A DNA stretch of 64,000 nucleotides from Prauserella salsuginis (GTDB lineage Bacteria; Actinomycetota; Actinomycetes; Mycobacteriales; Pseudonocardiaceae): the NCBI RefSeq assembly GCF_024648885.1, contig NZ_JANBBF010000009.1, positions 434,001 through 498,000 on the forward strand, written 5' to 3'. Position numbers and translations under genes: made by a program. Shown piece by piece: positions 59,087 to 64,000 of this stretch. The notes below the pieces were generated by a model. The model worked only from the letters and a program-made list of their open reading frames with translations, ran no database searches and was not told the DNA's origin. Every line of letters starts with the position of its first letter. The first letter of the stretch is position 1.

Positions 59087-59194
59087 GATGAGTTCGCCGA
59101 GGCCCGGGAACAGCGCTACCCGGCGATCGTGAGGTTCTGGCGCAGCCACTGGGAAGAGTTGACTCCGTTCTTGGCGTTCCCGCCAGAGGTGAGG
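59087..59194 (+). pseudogene. IS256-family transposase remnant
   Basis: A 36-codon fragment, EAREQRYPAIVRFWRSHWEE followed by LTPFLAFPPEVR, matches the YPAIV..W...W..LTPFFAFP.EIR block near the C-terminus of IS256/mutator transposases. No inverted ends or remaining domains are seen. It lies just inside attR. Confidence 0.75.
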
Positions 59195-59534
59195 CACACC
59201 CTGGGCGGTCGTCCTCGCCCTCGCCCGTGTCTGGCAGGTGAAGACTTGTGGCGTTTGCTGCGGAGGTCACCAGGCGTCGGTGTGCTCAGCTAAGCGGCAG
59301 TCTTGATGGGAGCCACGATGGGAGCGAAACGCAGCCGTTCTGAGCCAGTGGAGGCAGCCGAGGGAGCGGGTGTAAGTCTGTGGCCAGCGATATCCAGGTA
59401 GGACCGGACCACACCTCGCATTTGCAAGGCAGAGTCTGAGGGCTTGGGTATGAGGCTCGGTCCGGCCATGCTGATCGGCACCCGGCCGAAGGGCACGTCG
59501 CGTGGGGTGACTTCACGGTCGGCGGGGTGTGGGC
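59195..59534. other. Noncoding right end of the element
   Basis: About 340 bp between the transposase remnant and the right arm sites. Minus-strand frames here look like decayed sequence; no gene or RNA is recognised. Confidence 0.5.
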
Positions 59535-59555
59535 GTGGACCCGACCTTGGACCCG
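59535..59555. promoter_or_regulatory. Paired TGGACCCG sites (putative integrase arm sites, right)
   Basis: GTGGACCCG at 59535-59543 and TTGGACCCG at 59547-59555, the same 12-bp period as the left pair, 94 bp inside attR. Confidence 0.5.
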
Positions 59556-59648
59556 AAATGGTGCCCAACGGTGCCGAAGACGCCCATTTTGGGTCCTGGC
59601 ATGCCATCGATACACCAGGTCGAGAGGCATGAGCAGGTCAACGTCGCC

Positions 59649-59711
59649 ACTACGGATCAGAAGGTTTGGGGTTCGAATCCCTACAGGCGCGCACCACAAG
59701 AAACCCCCTGT
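59649..59711. repeat. attR, 63-bp direct repeat
   Basis: Perfect copy of attL, holding only the 3' half of tRNA-Arg (from the anticodon loop) plus its terminator stem. Marks the right end of the element. Confidence 0.95.
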
Positions 59712-59726
59712 GCGCAGGGGTTTCTT
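59698..59726 (+). terminator. Terminator copy at attR
   Basis: AAGAAACCCC pairs with GGGGTTTCTT around CTGTGCGCAG; one G shorter than the attL copy. Confidence 0.8.
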
Positions 59727-59751
59727 GCTTTTCGAGATCATATTGTTGATC

Positions 59752-59871
59752 ACTGAAGTAGCCTTCTACGACGGCCAGGCAGTGGTGGCACGCCACGAAC
59801 GGTTGATGACCAAGGGCGATGTCCAGCTCGACCTGGACTACTGCCTCGAGGTCCTCCTCCGCAAGCCCGGA
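59752..59871 (+). pseudogene. IS21-family IstA transposase remnant
   Basis: A 40-codon fragment reads ITEVAFYDGQAVVARHERLM, then LDLDYCLEVLLRKPG, matching the YDG..VARHER and LDLDHYLEVL.RKPGA block of IstA C-termini. It lies just outside attR, so the chromosome here already held transposon debris. Confidence 0.75.
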
Positions 59872-60000
59872 GTCCGCTGTAGCGAGCGAGCACGCCGCGA
59901 GCTGCCGGCGAGTACGGCAACGCCGTGTTCGGGTCGTGGCGCTGCGAAACTCACCGGGCCGCCGAGGCCCGGTGAGCGTGTTGCTGACCTGGCGTGTCGT

Positions 60001-60825
60001 TCACTTCTTGGTTTTGCGTGCGACGCCGCCGACGATGTTCGACTCGGCAGCGTCGGTTGTGTTGGTGGTGTCCGGGCGCCAGTCGGGTAGCCATACGAGG
60101 CCGGGTTCGACGAACTCGAAATCGCCGACGAATCCGGCGATCTCGTCCCGGCTGCGCTGGGTCAGTGGCAGAGTGGCGCGGTTGGTGTATTGTCCGGCGA
60201 CCGTCTGGAAGGCATCCTGCACCTCGTTGTCTTCGACGTTCAGGCTGATGTGGGTCAGTGCCAGCAGGCTGCCGGGCGGTAGCTGGTCGCGGTAGTAGGC
60301 CAGCGGCGCTCCCGGCTGGTGCTCGTCGGGCATGAAATGCAGCAGCGCGACGATCAGCAGGCAGATCGGCTCGTCCGGGTCGATGGCGCCCTCATCGAGT
60401 ACCCGTTGCCAGAGTTCGGGCCCGTCGAAGTAGTCGCCGAAGAGCGCGTAATGCCGTTCGGGATCGGCGGTGTCTTCGAGCAGGATCTGCGCGTGCGCGT
60501 GGGCGATCGGTTCGTTGTCGATATAGACCACGCGGCATTCGCCAGGGGCGACCTCGTCGGCCACTTCGTGGACGTTGCCCTGTGTCGGTAGTCCGCTCCC
60601 GACATCGACGAACTGCCGGATGCCCGACTCGACCGCATACCGCACGGCCCTGCGCAGGAACTCGCGGTTGTTCACCATCCCCATGCGCATCTGTGGGAGC
60701 TCCCGCAGTTGCTGCTCAGCGAACTCTCGATCGACGGCGTAGTTGTGGCGACCTCCCAGCACGTAGTCATAGATGCGGCCGGCGCTTGGGCGGTCGGTAT
60801 CGATGGCTGCACGTTCCTCGGGCAT
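60001..60825 (-). CDS. SAM-dependent methyltransferase, PF04672 (DUF574) family
   Basis: 274-residue protein of the actinobacterial S-adenosyl methyltransferase family. Hallmarks: RPSAGRIYDYVLGGRHNYAV, IRQFVDVGSGLPTQGNVHEV (SAM motif I), VVYIDNEPIAHAHA, and LLIVALLHFMPDEH. Cytosolic; natural substrate unknown for the family. Members often accompany XRE and DUF397 genes, but I could not find either in the upstream 690 bp. ATG at 60825 is the family-typical start (MPEERAAIDTDRPSAGRI). Confidence 0.9.
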   Translation of the reverse strand: MPEERAAIDTDRPSAGRIYDYVLGGRHNYAVDREFAEQQLRELPQMRMGMVNNREFLRRAVRYAVESGIRQFVDVGSGLPTQGNVHEVADEVAPGECRVVYIDNEPIAHAHAQILLEDTADPERHYALFGDYFDGPELWQRVLDEGAIDPDEPICLLIVALLHFMPDEHQPGAPLAYYRDQLPPGSLLALTHISLNVEDNEVQDAFQTVAGQYTNRATLPLTQRSRDEIAGFVGDFEFVEPGLVWLPDWRPDTTNTTDAAESNIVGGVARKTKK

Positions 60826-61517
60826 GGGCTGAGGGTAGTCGATTTGATCGTGCCCACACACACGTGTGGGCGAAGCGATCCCTCGGCCGCCGTGGTTTGC
60901 ACCGTCCGTGGGGTAGGCGGCGACAGTCTCGCTCGGATCTGGTGACGTGGTCGGCGGGCCCGATCGATGTCGTCTCCCGGTCAGTGTCGGCGGCCGGACC
61001 TGCGATCCTCCTCCGACGGCACGTCGGAGGAGAGAACGACCAGTTCATGTTCGGCCCGAGTGTCGCCCGGAGAGCGGAACAATGCGAACGGACCGGAGGC
61101 GTCGGAAGGGGTCGCGGGTGAGGTGGGCGATGCCGATCGTCAGGGCCGTTCCCGGTTCCGGTCCTGGGGCGACAGCTCGGCATTGGTGGCCTGCTATGCC
61201 GTGACCGGCCCCCGTAGGATGCCGATCTCTCACGGCCCGACCGCCAGCCGTCCTGTGCAGATGACAATGATGTTCACCTGGACGGGATGGGGACACGATG
61301 GGCACGAAGTGCGCACAGTTGTCCATTGTGAACCGTGTCCGTGGGCCTGATTCACGGTCATAGTGGATGCATGGGAAATCGTTCACCACTGCGGTGTCGA
61401 TGCGACGCGAACGACCGGTTGCTTCGTGACACGTGCCTCGCCTCCCCAGGTGGCCACATGTCCTGATAGGAATCGATCGAGGATCTCGGCGAGCTACCCG
61501 GCCACCTGGGTGGGCAC
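60826..61517. other. Noncoding gap with two strong inverted repeats
   Basis: About 690 bp with no convincing gene. It contains a perfect 10-bp hairpin CTCCTCCGAC-GGCAC-GTCGGAGGAG (61008-61032) and a long-range inverted repeat CCAGGTGGCC (61446-61455)/GGCCACCTGG (61500-61509) just after the metF stop, which may terminate the one-carbon operon. Decayed genes cannot be excluded. Confidence 0.5.
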
Positions 61518-62474
61518 TCAGGACAGCCGGTCGAGCCACCGTTGCCGCCAGCGTTCGGTGCTCGCGAGGTCGTTGAAGGTGAACACGTGGATGCCGGCGA
61601 GCTCGTTGTCGGGGCGGCCGATCTGGTCGGCCAGCTTGGTGATCAGCTTGTCCGGGCGGTAGCCGTTGGGCAGGAAGAACCGCCAGAGCATGGCGGACTG
61701 CTTGGCCAGGAAGCGGGCGGACTGGCCGAGCCCGAGACTTGCCGACACGCGGATCAGCTTCTGGCGGTTGATCGAGCCCGGCACGCCCACCCGGATCGGG
61801 GTGCGGATGCCCTCGGCGTGCAGCCCGCGGGCCCAGCCGATCGTGGTGTCCGGGTTGAAGCACAGCTGCGTGATGATCTCGTGCGCGTGGCCGGTCTTGG
61901 CGCGCAGCGCCTCGTCGATCACCGCGTCGGACAGCTTGCCGTGCCCCTCGGGGTAGCCCGCGATACCCACGTTGCGGAAGGCGTGCCCGCCTTCGGCGAG
62001 GGCGATCAGCAGACTCTCCGCGTCCGCGAACTCCCCGGCGGGTTCGGCGGCGTCCCCGCCGATGGCGAAGATCCGCTCGATCCCGGACTCCAGCAGCTGC
62101 GCGGCGATGTCGTCGAGTTCAGCGCGGTCGCGGATCAGCCGGGCGGGCAGGTGCGGGGCGATCCGGTAGCCGTTCTTGCTCAACCGGACGGCGAGCTCGA
62201 CGGTCGTTTCAATGCCCTTCGCCTCGGTGGCGGTGACCGTCAGCGGCACGTCCAGCGGCACGTGGGCGAGCACCTTGTCCTCGGTGCTGCGGAACGGCAG
62301 CACCTCGTAGGAGGCGTTACGCAGCGTCCCCGCCAGCGCTGCCCGGTGACGTGCGGAAGGCTGCGTCGAGGACGACGCTCCGCCGGATGTGGGGATGCGT
62401 GCGGACATCGCGTCCACCTTGCCGTCCGGGGAGGTTTTCCCCGGCACGGCGGCGTGATCGGGCCGGAGCGCCAT
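61518..62474 (-). CDS. MetF-family methylenetetrahydrofolate reductase
   Basis: 318-residue (alpha/beta)8 flavoprotein-like protein of the methylenetetrahydrofolate reductase family. Seen: SYEVLPFRSTED, VPLTVTATEAKGIETT, ERIFAIGGDAAEPAGEFADA, IAGYPEGHGKLSD and ITQLCFNPDTTIGWARGL (MetF has TQxxF). The ATG at 62474 overlaps the dehydrogenase stop as TGATG. In this operon it could channel methylene-folate formed by sarcosine oxidase, or act as a related folate enzyme. It is divergent enough that the reaction should be tested. Confidence 0.82.
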   Translation of the reverse strand: MALRPDHAAVPGKTSPDGKVDAMSARIPTSGGASSSTQPSARHRAALAGTLRNASYEVLPFRSTEDKVLAHVPLDVPLTVTATEAKGIETTVELAVRLSKNGYRIAPHLPARLIRDRAELDDIAAQLLESGIERIFAIGGDAAEPAGEFADAESLLIALAEGGHAFRNVGIAGYPEGHGKLSDAVIDEALRAKTGHAHEIITQLCFNPDTTIGWARGLHAEGIRTPIRVGVPGSINRQKLIRVSASLGLGQSARFLAKQSAMLWRFFLPNGYRPDKLITKLADQIGRPDNELAGIHVFTFNDLASTERWRQRWLDRLS

Positions 62475-63556
62475 CAGCACGTCACCACCGAACGCAGCAC
62501 CTCACCGCGGTGCATCTTCTCGAATGCCGCCTCGACCCCGTCCAGCGAGATCTCCTCGGTCACGAACTTCTCCAGCGGCAACCGGCCCTGCAGATAGAGC
62601 TCGGTGAGCATCGGAAAGTCCCGCTCCGGCAGGCAGTCGCCGTACCAGCTGGACTTCAGCGTGCCGCCGCGGGCGAACATGTCCAGCAACGGCAGGTCCA
62701 GCCGCATCTTCGGATCCGGAACACCGACCAGCACGACGGTCCCGGCCAGGTCCTTGGCGTAGAACGCCTGCTCGTAGGTCTTGGGCACCCCGACCGCGTC
62801 GATCACCACGTCCGCGCCGTTGCCGCCGGTGAGCTCACGGATCGCCTCGACGGTGTCGGCCTCGGAAGCGTTGACGGTGTGGGTGGCGCCGAACTGGCAC
62901 GCCCAGTCGAGCTTCTTGGGGTCGGTGTCCACCGCGATGATCCGCCGCGCCCCTGCCATCGCCGCCCCGACCACGGCTCCGTCACCGACGCCGCCGCAGC
63001 CGATGACCGCCACGGAATCGCCGGGCCCGGCCTGACCGGTGTTGACCGCGGCGCCGATACCGGCCATCACGCCGCAACCCAGCAGTCCGGCCACCGCCGG
63101 GCGCCCCGACCGCCCAACCTTGGTGCACTGTGCGGAGTGCACCAAGGTCTTCTCGGCGAATCCGCCGATTCCCAGCGCTGGCGACAGCGGGGTGCCGTCG
63201 GCCAGGGTCATCGGCTGGTCGGCGTTGTGGGTGTCGAAGCAGTATTGCGGGCGACCGCGTCTGCAGGCCCGGCAGTTGCCGCACACCGCACGCCAGTTGA
63301 GCACGACGAAGTCGCCCGGTTCGACGTTGTGCACGCCTTCGCCGACCGCTGCCACCGTGCCGGCAACCTCGTGGCCGAGCAGGAACGGGAACTCGTCGTT
63401 GATGCCGCCTTCGCGGTAGTGCAGATCGGTGTGGCAGACACCGCAGGCCCGCACGTCCACCACGGCCTCACCGGGACCGGGATCCGGAACGTGGATCGTG
63501 GTGACCTCGACGGGCTTTCCCTCACCCATGGCCACCACTGCGCGCACTTCGGTCAC
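62474..63556 (-). CDS. mscR: S-(hydroxymethyl)mycothiol dehydrogenase
   Basis: Zinc-dependent medium-chain alcohol dehydrogenase of 360 residues that oxidises the formaldehyde-mycothiol adduct. Catalytic zinc: [14 protein letters not shown] and GHEVAG; structural zinc: [18 protein letters not shown] motif [18 protein letters not shown]; and [19 protein letters not shown] typical of MscR. GTG at 63556 has GGGAG six bases upstream. Downstream of sarcosine oxidase genes it would detoxify the formaldehyde they release. Coupled to the metF-like gene. Confidence 0.92.
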   Translation of the reverse strand: MTEVRAVVAMGEGKPVEVTTIHVPDPGPGEAVVDVRACGVCHTDLHYREGGINDEFPFLLGHEVAGTVAAVGEGVHNVEPGDFVVLNWRAVCGNCRACRRGRPQYCFDTHNADQPMTLADGTPLSPALGIGGFAEKTLVHSAQCTKVGRSGRPAVAGLLGCGVMAGIGAAVNTGQAGPGDSVAVIGCGGVGDGAVVGAAMAGARRIIAVDTDPKKLDWACQFGATHTVNASEADTVEAIRELTGGNGADVVIDAVGVPKTYEQAFYAKDLAGTVVLVGVPDPKMRLDLPLLDMFARGGTLKSSWYGDCLPERDFPMLTELYLQGRLPLEKFVTEEISLDGVEAAFEKMHRGEVLRSVVTC

Positions 63557-63602
63557 TGGTTGCTCCCATTCGCCTTCGTACGGACTCGTCCTGCTACCGG
63601 TG

Positions 63603-64000
63603 TCAGACCCGGTACTCCGCGGCCGCGTCGGCCAGCCAGTCGGCGAGATAGCGCGCGAAGGACGCGCGGACGAAGATCCAGAAGCTCGGCCGCTCGGTGT
63701 CCCGGCACAGCAGCACCACTCCGGCGCGCGCCAGCAGGGTCTGCGCGCACTGGTCGGAGGCGAAGCTGCGCCGGTGCAGGTCGAGTGCGCAGCCCTTGGC
63801 CAGCAGCTCACGAGACTTCGGCCCGGTTACCTCGACGATCGTGCGGTTGCCGGAGACGTCGACCACCGAGCCGTGCTCCTCGCCGAGGGCCTCGGTGAGC
63901 GTTGCCTGGATCCGTTCCGCACTGCCCTCGGGACCGACCAGCAGCCACTCGTCCGGGCCCATCCAGAGGATCTGCAGCTGTTCGGTGCGGGCGACCTGGC
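63603..64000 (-). CDS. soxG: Sarcosine oxidase gamma subunit (5' end outside window)
   Basis: Partial gene, about 131 residues visible; the frame is open to the window edge. Sequence such as [51 protein letters not shown] and [21 protein letters not shown] is characteristic of the SoxG/GcvT-like gamma subunit of heterotetrameric sarcosine oxidase. The other subunits (soxB, soxD, soxA) should lie beyond 64000. It precedes the mycothiol dehydrogenase gene by 46 bp, forming a demethylation/one-carbon operon. Confidence 0.9.
   Translation of the reverse strand, partial: QVARTEQLQILWMGPDEWLLVGPEGSAERIQATLTEALGEEHGSVVDVSGNRTIVEVTGPKSRELLAKGCALDLHRRSFASDQCAQTLLARAGVVLLCRDTERPSFWIFVRASFARYLADWLADAAAEYRV

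Larger units (their letters stand above)
40663..59711. mobile_element. tRNA-Arg-integrated mobilizable/integrative element, ~19.05 kb
   Basis: Bounded by a perfect 63-bp direct repeat (attL 40663-40725, attR 59649-59711) formed from the 3' half of tRNA-Arg(ACG) and its terminator. Contents in order: integrase, PP2C/HTH pair, excisionase-like protein, coupling protein, two small transfer genes, DUF2637 protein, MobF relaxase, then a variable region with TcmP/three-Cys, SOS-controlled and efflux genes. No FtsK-type TraB, VirB4 or replication initiator is seen, so transfer probably needs a helper. Several cargo genes have lower GC than the host. Confidence 0.9.

Noticed and set aside
59286-59753. 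Minus-strand frame containing GIRTPNLLIRSG
   Set aside because: That peptide is the antisense translation of the tRNA-Arg 3' end at attR, a well-known artefact; the rest has no family resemblance.
1-64000. CRISPR arrays
   Set aside because: No regularly spaced identical repeats with unique spacers; tandem arrays found are short-period, degenerate minisatellites.

Overview
This window looks like chromosomal DNA from a high-GC, sporulating, mycothiol-using actinomycete, most likely a Pseudonocardiaceae member such as the Saccharomonospora/Prauserella/Amycolatopsis group (inferred). Supporting signs are GC-rich third codon positions, an SsgA-family sporulation protein, a proteasome activator ending in GQYL, an arabinogalactan export/galactofuranosyltransferase cluster in nearly the order of Mycobacterium Rv3777-Rv3783, EspG/PPE-like type VII secretion genes, a SigF/RsbW pair with a SigF-type promoter, and a mycothiol-type formaldehyde dehydrogenase.

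Layout. 1-4.8 kb: a divergent galactonate (De Ley-Doudoroff) locus, with GntP permease, keto-deoxy sugar-acid kinase and aldolase on the minus strand and an IclR regulator plus DgoD dehydratase on the plus strand, around two operator-like palindromes. 4.9-12.6 kb: GlfT1, Wzt, Wzm, a polytopic membrane protein, Bpa, a class V aminotransferase-like protein lacking the PLP lysine, and a quinone oxidoreductase. 12.8-29 kb: secreted M28 peptidase, MarR, tRNA-Ser(UGA), DUF664/DinB protein, XRE-ImmA pair, LpqI-like lipoprotein, SsgA-like protein, a repeat-bearing membrane protein, secreted GH3 glucosidase, KAS III, a divergent erythromycin-esterase relative, Nudix, aldo/keto reductase and a LuxR-like regulator. 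29-40 kb: HAMP adenylate cyclase, sigF-rsbW, TauE-like exporter, PanE-like reductase, aromatic/histidinol-phosphate aminotransferase, a three-gene type VII-associated operon ending in EspG, and acetoacetyl-CoA synthetase, then tRNA-Ser(GCU) and tRNA-Arg(ACG).

40.66-59.71 kb is a ~19.05 kb integrative element inserted in the 3' part of tRNA-Arg(ACG). It is bounded by a perfect 63-bp direct repeat (attL/attR) and has paired TGGACCC sites inside both ends. It carries a tyrosine integrase, a PP2C-like phosphatase/HTH pair, an excisionase-like HTH protein, and a transfer operon with a VirD4/TraG-type coupling protein, DUF4913 and DUF2637 proteins and a MobF relaxase-helicase. No mating-channel ATPase, FtsK-type transfer protein or replication initiator is visible, so it looks mobilizable rather than self-transmissible. 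Its variable half holds a frameshifted gene, a 22-residue Cys/His-rich microprotein gene, a convergent three-Cys-motif protein/TcmP pair of lower GC, a LexA-box-preceded zinc-ribbon/GNAT-like gene, and an ArsR-MFS efflux operon. This half is the best candidate for undescribed biology.

Transposase remnants (IS256-like and IS21 IstA-like) lie on either side of attR. Beyond them, a DUF574/PF04672-type methyltransferase precedes a one-carbon operon on the minus strand: sarcosine oxidase gamma subunit (partial), S-(hydroxymethyl)mycothiol dehydrogenase and a MetF-family reductase.
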